The notes beneath the pieces are model-generated. The model made no database searches and was not told where the DNA came from. It saw nothing but the letters and a program-made list of their open reading frames with translations. The position numbers were made by a program, and so were the translations under genes. From Spirosoma agri (GTDB lineage: Bacteria; Bacteroidota; Bacteroidia; Cytophagales; Spirosomataceae), in NCBI RefSeq assembly GCF_010747415.1, contig NZ_JAAGNZ010000002.1, forward strand, positions 868,001 to 932,000: a DNA stretch of 64,000 nt, in the 5' to 3' direction. Positions within the stretch are counted from its first letter, which is position 1, and every line of letters begins with the position of its first letter. This document shows positions 55,956-64,000 of this stretch, one piece after another.

Positions 55956-55971
55956 TTGGTGCGCCGTTTGT
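55956..55971 (+). promoter_or_regulatory. Sigma-54-type -24/-12 promoter of 56010
   Basis: TTGG-TGCGCCGTTT-GT. The GG starts 53 bp after the right activator site; the -12 G is 40 bp before the ATG. The downstream leader aligns base for base in length with that of 61369 up to a shared TACCTAA. Confidence 0.63.
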
Positions 55972-56009
55972 GTGAATAGTATCATCGTTCTACCTAAGCT
56001 ACTAGATCT

Positions 56010-58463
56010 ATGCTTCTCAACTACCTGAAAATCGCCCTGCGCAATCTGCGGAAAAATCGGGTGTTCTCCCTGATCAACATTGCCGGGCTGGCGCTGGGCA
56101 TCGCGGCCTTCGTCCTGATTCTGGAATACGTTGCCTACGAACGCAGCGTCAACCGGTTTCAGGAGAAACTAGCCACCCTGTATCGGCTGTCCACGCAAAC
56201 GCCGGAGGGTGATGTTTGGGTTGATATGGCCCCGGCCGTGGCACCACTGGCTAAACGCGAATTTCCGGAAGTCAAGGACTACTGTCGTATCGCCGAACAT
56301 TCCGCAAATGGCATCGTAAGCCTGACAAACGGGCGTGATGCTCAGGTACCTCTGTCGTTCCGGGAAAGTAAACTAGCGTATGCCGATGCCAGTTTCTTCA
56401 CGCTCTTCACATTTCCGCTCATCAAGGGCACGGCATCGGCGGCTCTCACTCAACCCAACACGGTTGCGCTGTCGCAGTCGCAGGCCCGGAAGTATTTCGG
56501 CGATGCAAAACCACTTGGCCGCACTCTGACGCTTAACAACCAGTTTGGAAAGACGCTGTATACCGTTACGGCGGTGTACGCCGATATGCCCCCAAACTCC
56601 GATCTGTTTTTTGATGCGATCTTTTCGCTTCAGACACTGGCTAATCCGGCTAACCTGAATGGCAACGACTGGGCCCGACTGGACAGTTTCTACGGTACGT
56701 ACCTGACGACATTTCTACAGCTACCGGCGCAACCGTTCGACGCCAGCGTTCTGGCTGCGAAATTTAATGCGTTCAACAAAAAAGCAAACCCTAAAGACGA
56801 GAATCTATTCCTGCTGCAACCCGCTGCCAACATCCATCTGGCAGCCTCTTTGAGCGATGTGTATCAAACGAGCGGCAGTCTGGGGTTCGTGTACCTGCTT
56901 AGCGGTATTGCCGGTCTGATTCTGTTGATCGCCTGGTTCAATTACGTAAATCTGTCCACGGCGGGGGCTTTGAAGCGCGCTAAAGAGGTCGGTGTTCGAA
57001 AAGTGATCGGTGCCGGGCAGGGGCAACTCATTTGGCAATTCCTCGGCGAATCATTCCTGCTGAATGTCGTCGGATTTGTGACTGCGTTACTGCTGGTAAT
57101 GGCGCTGCAAGGGATTTTCAACCAGTTTGTCGGGAAAGAGTTGTCCTTGAGTATTTTGAATACGGATGGCTTTTGGCTGGTCGGGGCTGTCCTATTGGTG
57201 GTCGGGGCCATCGTATCGGGGGGGTATGTTGCCTTCGCGCTAACGTCGTTCCAGCCCATTCAGACGCTGAAAGGCACGTATCAGGCTGGTAAAGGCGGGT
57301 GGTTACGTAAAACGCTGGTGGTTGCACAGTTCAGTGCGTCGATAGCACTGGTGATTGCCACGCTGGTGCTGTACCGGCAGTTGCAGTATATGCAGAGTAA
57401 GGATCTCGGTGTCCGGCTGGCGCAGCGAGTCGTTATCAAAGGCCCATCGGTCAATCTGAATGGGTCGTTCAAACCCGGAACCGAAGCCCTTGAGCACGAG
57501 CTTAGCCAGTTGTCGTACGTGAAAAACTTCTGCCAGACAAGCATCGTGCCGGGTAATTTCTACAACTTCACGGCGAATGGAATTGCCAAACAAAATCCCC
57601 GGATCGGCGATGATAAGAAAAGCTATTCGATGGGTATCGTCGATGACCGTTTCCTGAAAACCTACGAAATTAAACTAGCGGCTGGTCGGAATTTTACCGT
57701 TCGCGAGGCCGAACTAGGCTATGAGAAAAGTGCTAAACTGATGATCAACGAAACCAGTGCGCGTCAGCTGGGTTTTGCGTCTCCCGAGAAAGCGGTCGGT
57801 CAGATTATCAACTGGGGACAGCCGTTTGAAATCGTTGGCGTTGTGAAGGATTACCACCATCAGGGCCTGCAAAAAGCCATTGATCCGGTCATTTTTATGC
57901 CGCGCCGATCGGTTAGCGACCTGACGGTACAGCTGACCACGGACCCCACGCAGGGTGGCCGTATTCAGGATAAACTGGCTGAACTGGAGCGACTCTACAA
58001 AGCCAGTTACCCCGGTAATCCGTTCGAATTTTACTTCGCCGACGAGAACTACAACAGACAATACCAAAGCGAACAGCAGTATGGACAGGTGTTTACGCTG
58101 GCATCGGTACTCGCTATTTTTATTGCGTGTCTGGGACTGTTTGGTCTAGTAGCCTACACTACCGAACAACGCACGAAAGAAATCGGGGTTCGGAAGGTAT
58201 TGGGCGCATCGATCACGAGTATTGTCGCGCTGCTTTCCAAAGACTTCTTAAAACTAGTGCTGGTTGCTATCGGTATCGCGTCTCCGCTGGCCTGGTGGGG
58301 CATGAATAGCTGGCTACAGACGTTTGCCTACAAGGTAGGTTTCGAATGGTGGATTTTTGCACTGGCCGCTTTACTGGCCACCGGGATCGCCGTTGCCACG
58401 GTCAGTTTTCAGAGCATCAAAGCGGCCTTAATGAACCCCGTCAAATCCCTACGCAGCGACTAA
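56010..58463 (+). CDS. MacB/FtsX-like ABC transporter permease (WFNY subtype)
   Basis: 817 residues, start MLLNYLKIALRNLRKNRVF. TM1 is followed by EYVAYERSVNRFQ. First FtsX block about 308 (IAWFNYVNLSTAGALKRAKEVGVRKVIGAGQGQL), with tryptophan in place of cysteine as in 33345, and A-G in place of A-R as in 35828. The span after it has a GGYVAF where almost all paralogs have SYPAF. Second block about 717 (CLGLFGLVAYTTEQRTKEIGVRK). Tail NPVKSLRSD. It has its own paired activator site and sigma-54-type promoter. Confidence 0.94.
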   Translation: MLLNYLKIALRNLRKNRVFSLINIAGLALGIAAFVLILEYVAYERSVNRFQEKLATLYRLSTQTPEGDVWVDMAPAVAPLAKREFPEVKDYCRIAEHSANGIVSLTNGRDAQVPLSFRESKLAYADASFFTLFTFPLIKGTASAALTQPNTVALSQSQARKYFGDAKPLGRTLTLNNQFGKTLYTVTAVYADMPPNSDLFFDAIFSLQTLANPANLNGNDWARLDSFYGTYLTTFLQLPAQPFDASVLAAKFNAFNKKANPKDENLFLLQPAANIHLAASLSDVYQTSGSLGFVYLLSGIAGLILLIAWFNYVNLSTAGALKRAKEVGVRKVIGAGQGQLIWQFLGESFLLNVVGFVTALLLVMALQGIFNQFVGKELSLSILNTDGFWLVGAVLLVVGAIVSGGYVAFALTSFQPIQTLKGTYQAGKGGWLRKTLVVAQFSASIALVIATLVLYRQLQYMQSKDLGVRLAQRVVIKGPSVNLNGSFKPGTEALEHELSQLSYVKNFCQTSIVPGNFYNFTANGIAKQNPRIGDDKKSYSMGIVDDRFLKTYEIKLAAGRNFTVREAELGYEKSAKLMINETSARQLGFASPEKAVGQIINWGQPFEIVGVVKDYHHQGLQKAIDPVIFMPRRSVSDLTVQLTTDPTQGGRIQDKLAELERLYKASYPGNPFEFYFADENYNRQYQSEQQYGQVFTLASVLAIFIACLGLFGLVAYTTEQRTKEIGVRKVLGASITSIVALLSKDFLKLVLVAIGIASPLAWWGMNSWLQTFAYKVGFEWWIFALAALLATGIAVATVSFQSIKAALMNPVKSLRSD

Positions 58464-58464
58464 C

Positions 58465-58590
58465 GTAGAGACGCAATCCTTTGCGTCTCTCATGCGTCAG
58501 CAATGACCACCCCGACGAGGAACAAGGGCACGAAGCAGATGGTAACCATTGCTGACGCGAATGAGACCGCACCGCCGGTGCGATCTCTAC
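58465..58590. repeat. GTAGAGAC-family palindromic repeat, copy 8
   Basis: GTAGAGACGCAATCCTTTGCGTCTC at the left, ACCGCACC...GGTGCGATCTCTAC at the right, with TGCGTCAGCAATG / CATTGCTGACGC as inner inverted cores. The two outer arms come from different subtypes of the family (short and CCGCCGG forms). Confidence 0.8.
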
Positions 58591-58600
58591 AAACAAAACC

Positions 58601-58645
58601 TTAACTTTTTTTAACAGAGCGAATTCTTCGTGTGTACGTACCTTG
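58601..58645 (+). promoter_or_regulatory. Housekeeping-type promoter of 58671
   Basis: TTAACTTTTTTTAACA, 21 bp, GTACCTTG, then 25 bp to the ATG; same elements and spacing as before 6438. Confidence 0.55.
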
Positions 58646-58670
58646 ACCAACAATTAGTTACGTACGCACG

Positions 58671-61049
58671 ATGATCAAGAATTACCTCAAGATTGCCTGG
58701 CGCGGTCTGCGCAAAAACAAAGGGTTCAGCTTCATAAACATCACCGGCCTGGCGGTTGGTATGGCCGTTGCCATGCTGATTGAGCTTTGGGTATGGGATG
58801 AGTTGACGTTCGACCGGTTTTACGACAATGAATCGCGTCTGTATCGGGTCATGCTCAATCGGACGGCGAATGGCACCACAACCACGCAGTCCAATGGACC
58901 GTTGCCGCTGGTTGATGCCCTGCGGAACGAGGTGCCGGAAATTAAGTCCGTTACCGAGAGCCTGACAACATCATTACAGGCTGATGATGGATTACAGGTG
59001 GGTGAAACGAAGATTCTGCGGAAGCGGCAACATGTGGGCGAGCAATTTCTCCAACAGTTCCGTTTCCCGATGCGCCACGGCAACTGGACCACGTCGCTTC
59101 GTGACCCTAACTCAATTGTGCTGACGGAAGAAACCGCCAGTGCGCTATTTGGTGCAGCTGACCCAATGGGTAAGCTCGTCCGGCTCAATAATCAGTTCGA
59201 TTTGAAAGTGACGGGTGTACTGACCAAGCTACCCGCTAACACCGCCTGGGATTTTCAGTTTCTGGTGCCGTTCCGACAGTATGAACTCAATACGCCTTGG
59301 ATGTCAGGTAGCCGAATGGATTGGAACAATAACGCGATCAATCTGCTGGTTGAGCTACAGCCAAACGTAGATGATAAGGCGCTGGCTCCGAAGCTCAAAG
59401 GCATCATCAAACGCCATTATCCCGAATCGATCTTCGAGGTATTTCTCCACCCGGTATCGAAATGGCATTTGTACGACGAATTTCAGAACGGTAAGAACGT
59501 AGGCGGTTTTATTGGCTACGTGCGTTTGTTTGGTCTGGTTGGCTTGTTCGTTCTGCTGATTGCCTGTATCAACTTCATGAATCTTTCCACGGCTCGTTCC
59601 GAAAAGCGGGCGAAAGAAGTGGGCATTCGCAAGTCGGCGGGGTCGCTGCGGTCGCAACTCATCGGGCAGTTTCTGATCGAGTCGTTGTTGGTGGCTGGTC
59701 TGGCACTTGTACTGAGTTTGTTACTGGTTCTGGCAACGCTGGGTCTGTTCAATGGGTTGACGCAAAAACAACTCTCGTTACCCTGGCGTGAACCTGTTTT
59801 CTGGCTACTAACGCTCGGCTTTACGCTAATTACGGGCTTGCTGGCCGGTAGTTATCCCGCCTTTTATCTGTCCTCATTTCAGGCCATACGCGTACTAAAA
59901 GGAAGCGTTCACACCGGTCGTCGCGCTAACTGGCCCAGAAAGTTACTGGTTGTTGCGCAGTTCACGGTGTCGATTACCTTCATTATCAGTATGGTTGTAG
60001 TCTATCAGCAGATTCAATACGCCAAGCAGCGACCCGTTGGTTACAATCCTGACCGCCTGATGATGGTATCGCTGACCGCCGATCTGAGTCGGAATTATGA
60101 AGCCGTTCGGAATGCGTTGATCCGGTCGGGTGTGGTCGAACGTGTGACGAAGGCATCAAGCCCGGCAACGACGATTCTGAACGATACCCGGATCGACTGG
60201 GCCGGTAAAGCATCGGACGAAATTATGCGGGTTAACCTGGTTTCTACATCGCCTGACTATCTCAACACAATGGATACGAAGCTGATCGCCGGTCGTGACT
60301 TTCGTACGGATGGGGCCGATTCGCTGTCTGTGATTTTGAACGAAGCTGCGGTGAAGGCCATGCGCCTGCAAAACCCACTCAACCAGGAGTTGACGATGGT
60401 CTGGGACCCCAGTCGCAAACTTCGGGTCATTGGGGTAGTCGAAAACTCGGTGATCGAATCGCCGTATGACCCGATCAATCCGCTTGTACTCGCCTACAAC
60501 CCATCGTTTGAGAATACCATCATTTTCCGGCTTCGGAACGGGATAACTACGCAGGGTGCACTGGCGCAAATTCAGCCGATTTTTCAAAAGTTCAACCCCG
60601 CTTATCCTTTCGATTACCAGTTCGTCAATGATGAGTACGGGCGCAAATTCAGACAGGAAGAACTGGTTGGCAAGCTCGCTGGCGTGTTCGCTGTGCTGGC
60701 TATTTTTATCAGCTGCCTGGGTTTATTCGGGTTGGCGGCACACCTTGCTGAACAACGTACCAAAGAGGTCGGCATCCGGAAAGTACTGGGCGCAAGTTTT
60801 TTGAGTGTATGGGGGCTCTTGGCGCGGGAGTTTGTCTGGCTGGTCGGGATTGCCTGTCTGATTGCATCGCCCATAGCTGCCGTGTTCCTGACGAACTGGC
60901 TGGACAACTATTCGTATCGGATCAGCCTGAATGCCTGGGTCTTCGTGCTGGCGAGTGGTTTAGCACTGTTGATCGCTTTACTCACCGTCAGTTTCCAGGG
61001 TGTTCGTGCCGCGCTGGTCAATCCGGTGAAGAGTTTACGCAGTGAATAA
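58671..61049 (+). CDS. MacB/FtsX-like ABC transporter permease (VWGLL subtype)
   Basis: 792 residues, start MIKNYLKIAWRGLRKNKGF. Closest visible paralog is the core of the prefix permease 21980: shared GLxVGMAVAMLI, KLVRLNNQFDLKVTG-like segment, SSPAT, and SVWGLLAREFVWLVGI after the second FtsX motif (about 692, LAEQRTKEVGIRKVLGAS). First FtsX block about 298 with IRKSAGSLRSQL. Tail NPVKSLRSE. Unlike its neighbours it has a TTAAC/GTACCTTG promoter and no activator pair. Confidence 0.94.
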   Translation: MIKNYLKIAWRGLRKNKGFSFINITGLAVGMAVAMLIELWVWDELTFDRFYDNESRLYRVMLNRTANGTTTTQSNGPLPLVDALRNEVPEIKSVTESLTTSLQADDGLQVGETKILRKRQHVGEQFLQQFRFPMRHGNWTTSLRDPNSIVLTEETASALFGAADPMGKLVRLNNQFDLKVTGVLTKLPANTAWDFQFLVPFRQYELNTPWMSGSRMDWNNNAINLLVELQPNVDDKALAPKLKGIIKRHYPESIFEVFLHPVSKWHLYDEFQNGKNVGGFIGYVRLFGLVGLFVLLIACINFMNLSTARSEKRAKEVGIRKSAGSLRSQLIGQFLIESLLVAGLALVLSLLLVLATLGLFNGLTQKQLSLPWREPVFWLLTLGFTLITGLLAGSYPAFYLSSFQAIRVLKGSVHTGRRANWPRKLLVVAQFTVSITFIISMVVVYQQIQYAKQRPVGYNPDRLMMVSLTADLSRNYEAVRNALIRSGVVERVTKASSPATTILNDTRIDWAGKASDEIMRVNLVSTSPDYLNTMDTKLIAGRDFRTDGADSLSVILNEAAVKAMRLQNPLNQELTMVWDPSRKLRVIGVVENSVIESPYDPINPLVLAYNPSFENTIIFRLRNGITTQGALAQIQPIFQKFNPAYPFDYQFVNDEYGRKFRQEELVGKLAGVFAVLAIFISCLGLFGLAAHLAEQRTKEVGIRKVLGASFLSVWGLLAREFVWLVGIACLIASPIAAVFLTNWLDNYSYRISLNAWVFVLASGLALLIALLTVSFQGVRAALVNPVKSLRSE

Positions 61050-61075
61050 TGCTGAACCATTGGGAAACCTTAGTA

Positions 61076-61213
61076 GTAGAGACCGGTCCGCCGGTGCGGC
61101 AATCCCTTGCGTCTCTTGGCCGGATGGTATTGCTGACGCGAATGAGACCGCACTGTCGGTGATGCGGCATTCCGACCGGCAAGGGATTGCCGCACCGGCG
61201 GACCGGTCTCTAC
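61076..61213. repeat. GTAGAGAC-family palindromic repeat, copy 9 (long form)
   Basis: A 138-bp element with GTAGAGACCGGTCCGCCGGTGCGGC at the left, its near-perfect complement at the right, one TTGCTGACGC core and an inner GATGCGGCATTCCGACCGG also found in copies 2 and 3. Confidence 0.85.
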
Positions 61214-61224
61214 AAGGGAATCGC

Positions 61225-61263
61225 TGTCCGTAATTGGTCATTGAAACCGTCCATTTGCGGACA
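61225..61263 (+). promoter_or_regulatory. Paired inverted-repeat activator site upstream of 61369
   Basis: TGTCC-N6-GGTCA (61225-61240) and CGTCC-N6-GGACA (61248-61263), start to start 23 bp. Confidence 0.73.
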
Positions 61264-61314
61264 ATCTGCTAGTTTTCATAAATGTAATTGCAAGATAATG
61301 AGTTAGTTGATGTT

Positions 61315-61330
61315 TTGGTACGTCATTTGG
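61315..61330 (+). promoter_or_regulatory. Sigma-54-type -24/-12 promoter of 61369
   Basis: TTGG-TACGTCATTT-GG. The GG starts 53 bp after the right activator site; the -12 G is 40 bp before the ATG, the same two distances as for 56010. Confidence 0.6.
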
Positions 61331-61368
61331 GCGATTCCTGTTATCGTTTTACCTAAACTACGCGCTGT

Positions 61369-63753
61369 ATGTTACGCAACTACCTGAAAATAACCGTCCG
61401 GACACTCTGGAAAAACAAACTCTTCAGTGGCCTTAACATCGTTGGGCTGGGCATCGGGATGGCGGCCGTATGGCTGATGGTGTTGTACGTTAGCGATGAA
61501 CTGAGCTACGACCGGTTCCATACGAATGCTAATCGCATCGTTCGGGTAACGCATTTCGCCGAATGGCCCGGAGGTAACCTCAAATTAGCTTCAACATCGG
61601 CTCCGTACGCGTCTGCGCTGCAAAACGATTATCCGGAAATTGAGAAAACCGTTCGGATCGTTCCGGAAGGGGGCGGCACGCTAACGGTCAAGAACAAAAA
61701 AATAGATGTAGGGGATATCTATTTCACCGATAAAACGATCTTCGATGTCTTTACCTTTCCGTTCCTTTACGGCGATCCGGTAACCGCGCTGGCAAAACCG
61801 CAAAGTATTGTTCTGACAAAAAGCATTGCCGAAACGCTGTTTGGTGAAGCTCGAAAAGCGATTGGTCAGGTCGTTGAGTTCGACAACCACTTTCCGAATA
61901 CCGTCACGGGTGTTATGGATGATGTTCCGGCTAATTCGCATCTCCAGTTCAGGGCGTTGCGTTCCCTACCCTCGAACTACACCAATGGCTGGCAGAGTTT
62001 TGAATTATACACCTATCTGCTGCTGACGAAAGAAAGCGATTACAAGGCTCTGGAAGCGAAACTGCCCGGTTTCTATCAAAAATATGTAAAGAAAGAAATG
62101 GGTGAGATCAATTACCGCATGGAGCTTCAACCCTTGACATCGATTCACCTGCATTCGCATCTGGATTATGAACTAGGTCCAAACGGCAACATGGCTACCG
62201 TATCTATTTTCGGACTGGTGGCAGCATTGATCTTACTGATTGCCTGCATCAATTACGTGAATTTGTACACCGCCCGCTCCCTCAAACGGACCTGTGAAGT
62301 TGGCGTTCGGAAAGCAATCGGTTCGCACCGATTGCAGCTTGTCGGGCAGTTTTTGACCGAGTCCGTGCTAATGACGTTTATGGCGGGTCTGGTTGGTGTT
62401 GCTTTGGCGACAATGACGTTGCCCTACTTTAATCAGATGGCCGATAAAACGCTGTCAATCGGTGGAACCGGTCAGCGGCTGTTTATCGTGACGCTGTTCG
62501 CCCTGGTCATTGGAGCGTTGAGCGGGCTGTATCCCGCGTGGCTGCTGTCTACTTTTCGACCCGTAGCGGCTTTGAAGGGATTGGTCGGTAGCCAGCTCGG
62601 GAGTGTTACGTTTAAGCAGTCGATGGTTGTGTTTCAGTTTGTGGCAACCGTCGCGTTGATTGCCTGCTCGGGTATTGTTTATCGGCAAATGGAATTTGTA
62701 CGGCATAAAGATCTGGGCTTCAACAAAGAGCAGGTACTTACCTTTCACATTGATAACGAAGACGTTCGGCTACGGGTTGAGGCCCTGAAAGAACGGCTGG
62801 GGCAAAGTCCGTTGATCGAAAGCGTCGCTACCGCCAGTAATCCAATTGGCAATAACAATATTGGTGGTGGTAGTATGTTTTTCGAACAGAACGGAGTAAT
62901 GGGGTCATCTGCGCAGGTAGTGCAGCGGTTTCTGGTTGATTCAGACTACCTCAAGACACTAGAAATCAAATTAGTGAGCGGTCGTAGCTTTTCGAAGTCT
63001 TTTAAAAGCGACTTGACGAATGCGGTGTTGGTAAATGAAACGCTGGTAAAGAAAATGGGTTGGAAAGACCCAATCGGGAAACGCATTCGCTACTACATCG
63101 ATAACGAAAAACATACGGCTGAAGCACGGGTGGTGGGCGCCATCGCCGATTTTCACACCTATTCACTTCAGCACAAGATCGAGCCGCTGGTTCTACAAAT
63201 GCCCGCACCGGCTGACAGAGACAATGTGTACGTCCGGATTCAGCCCGCCAAAACGACTGACGCCCTGGCGTTCATCAAATCGGTTTATCAGACCTTTGAC
63301 CCGACGGCTACGCTGGATTTTCACTTTCTTGACGAGAACTTCTCCAAACAATATAAAGCAGAGCAGAAGCAGGGTGAAGTTTTGCTAACGTTTACGATGC
63401 TGGCCGTTCTGATCGCGTGTTTGGGCTTGTTTGGGCTGGCTGCTTTTGCCGCCGAACAGCGCACCAAAGAAATTGGCGTCCGCAAGGTGCTGGGTGCATC
63501 GGTGAGTAGCATCGTCGTGATGCTTTCCCGCGACTTTCTGAAGCTGGTTCTTATTGCCGTTGTGTTGGCTACGCCCGTTGCGTGGTTTGCCATGCACCGC
63601 TGGCTTCAGAACTTCGCCTATAAAGTGAATATCGAGTGGTGGGTCTTTGCGGTAGCGGGTGTACTAGCGATTGGTATCGCCTTACTAACCGTTAGTTTTC
63701 AGAGTGTGAAAGCGGCTCTGATGAATCCGGTGAAAAGTTTAAGAAGTGAGTAG
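61369..63753 (+). CDS. MacB/FtsX-like ABC transporter permease
   Basis: 794 residues, start MLRNYLKITVRTLWKNKLF. TM1 GIGMAAVWLMVLYV, then SDELSYDRFHTNANRI. First FtsX block about 291 (IACINYVNLYTARSLKRTCEVGVRKAIGSHRLQL; the C in R-T-C-E-V replaces the usual A-K), second about 696 with FAAEQRTKEIGVRKVLGAS. Related to 53338 in the first extracytoplasmic domain. Tail NPVKSLRSE. The last permease in the window, with its own control element; a hairpin begins in its stop codon. Confidence 0.94.
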   Translation: MLRNYLKITVRTLWKNKLFSGLNIVGLGIGMAAVWLMVLYVSDELSYDRFHTNANRIVRVTHFAEWPGGNLKLASTSAPYASALQNDYPEIEKTVRIVPEGGGTLTVKNKKIDVGDIYFTDKTIFDVFTFPFLYGDPVTALAKPQSIVLTKSIAETLFGEARKAIGQVVEFDNHFPNTVTGVMDDVPANSHLQFRALRSLPSNYTNGWQSFELYTYLLLTKESDYKALEAKLPGFYQKYVKKEMGEINYRMELQPLTSIHLHSHLDYELGPNGNMATVSIFGLVAALILLIACINYVNLYTARSLKRTCEVGVRKAIGSHRLQLVGQFLTESVLMTFMAGLVGVALATMTLPYFNQMADKTLSIGGTGQRLFIVTLFALVIGALSGLYPAWLLSTFRPVAALKGLVGSQLGSVTFKQSMVVFQFVATVALIACSGIVYRQMEFVRHKDLGFNKEQVLTFHIDNEDVRLRVEALKERLGQSPLIESVATASNPIGNNNIGGGSMFFEQNGVMGSSAQVVQRFLVDSDYLKTLEIKLVSGRSFSKSFKSDLTNAVLVNETLVKKMGWKDPIGKRIRYYIDNEKHTAEARVVGAIADFHTYSLQHKIEPLVLQMPAPADRDNVYVRIQPAKTTDALAFIKSVYQTFDPTATLDFHFLDENFSKQYKAEQKQGEVLLTFTMLAVLIACLGLFGLAAFAAEQRTKEIGVRKVLGASVSSIVVMLSRDFLKLVLIAVVLATPVAWFAMHRWLQNFAYKVNIEWWVFAVAGVLAIGIALLTVSFQSVKAALMNPVKSLRSE

Positions 63754-63803
63754 AAACGCCACGGAATGCCGCACCGGGATGCGGCATTCCGTGGCGTTTC
63801 TAC
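63750..63803. repeat. GTAGA-family perfect hairpin, copy 10
   Basis: GTAGAAACGCCACGGAATGC followed by its complement up to GTTTCTAC, 25-bp arms with a four-base loop region. It starts in the stop codon of 61369 and ends 15 bp before the next ATG. Confidence 0.85.
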
Positions 63804-63818
63804 CTAGATTGACTAACG

Positions 63819-64000
63819 ATGCTTCGGAATCTGAGTCGAAACAGGCAACATACTAGCCTGAACGTTGGTAGACTAGCCATTTGGCTTGCTGCTTACCTGG
63901 TTATGGTCCTCTACGCTAAAGCTCAGCCGGGCCTGAAGGGCGACTACTACACCGGAACCAATTTCGAGCGGAAGATTTTGACGCGCGTCGACCCGGAACT
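63819..64000 (+). CDS. Secreted PA14-like protein, 3' partial
   Basis: 60 residues visible, open to the window edge. A 36-residue N-terminal segment with a hydrophobic stretch (about 19-34, LAIWLAAYLVMVLYA) ends in AKAQ, a plausible signal peptidase site. The mature start GLKGDYYTGTNFERKILTRV fits the beginning of PA14-type domains (carbohydrate- or surface-binding), often found in OmpA-like proteins of Bacteroidota. The first residues MLRNLSRNRQHTSLNVGRLA look like a shortened permease N-terminus. Only the beginning of the domain is visible, so the assignment is tentative. Confidence 0.65.
   Translation, partial: MLRNLSRNRQHTSLNVGRLAIWLAAYLVMVLYAKAQPGLKGDYYTGTNFERKILTRVDPE

Noticed and set aside
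528..63753. LolC/LolE lipoprotein-release or FtsX cell-division permeases
   Set aside because: Those have single FtsX units of about 300-420 residues; these proteins have two halves in about 800 residues and occur in 22 copies, so a specific Lol or FtsX role is not supported.

Overview
The window looks like chromosome of a Bacteroidota bacterium of the Cytophagales (Spirosoma-like). The grounds are the long MacB/FtsX permeases with MLRNYLKIAWRNL-type starts, PadR-plus-'permease prefix domain' gene pairs, and moderately GC-rich codon use. This is family-level recognition; no search was run.

Layout. The window is dominated by a same-strand array of 22 paralogous MacB-like ABC permeases (about 785-900 residues, each with two FtsX-type halves). 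Only one ATPase gene is present, cut by the left edge (2-436). Left part (1-11091): three permeases (528, 3069, 6438), a secreted protein (5654), and a group with two small secreted proteins and a membrane-anchored winged-helix regulator (9096-11091). Middle (11240-29993): three PadR-led units, 11240-16871, 18462-21411 and 21631-29993, whose six permeases carry an extra N-terminal prefix domain. They are interrupted by a two-gene minus-strand block (a PH-domain protein and a secreted coiled-coil protein, 17113-18013). Right part (30196-55743): a second secreted protein of the 5654 family, then eleven permeases and one small unknown protein with mostly very short gaps, probably one very long operon. 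The end (56010-63753) holds three permeases with their own promoters, then the start of a secreted PA14-like protein cut by the right edge.

Regulation. The most striking structure is a composite control element present seven times, before 5654, 11240, 18462, 21631, 30196, 56010 and 61369. Each has two inverted-repeat sites (YGTYC-N6-GGACR-like) 21-23 bp apart, then a sigma-54-type -24/-12 element (TGG-N10-G[C/A/T/G]) at a fixed distance: 53 bp in four cases and 63-64 bp in the three PadR promoters, one helical turn apart. This suggests that one enhancer-binding regulator, not encoded in the window, controls the permease array, the PadR repressors and both secreted proteins through RpoN. Two other permeases (6438, 58671) share a different promoter type.

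Repeats. Many gaps between permeases hold palindromic elements of a GTAGAGAC...GTCTCTAC family. Two other gaps hold a second palindrome whose base changes are compensated in the opposite arm. Stretches without genes over 300 bp: 18014-18461 contains one control element and otherwise nothing recognised; 61050-61368 contains one repeat and one control element.
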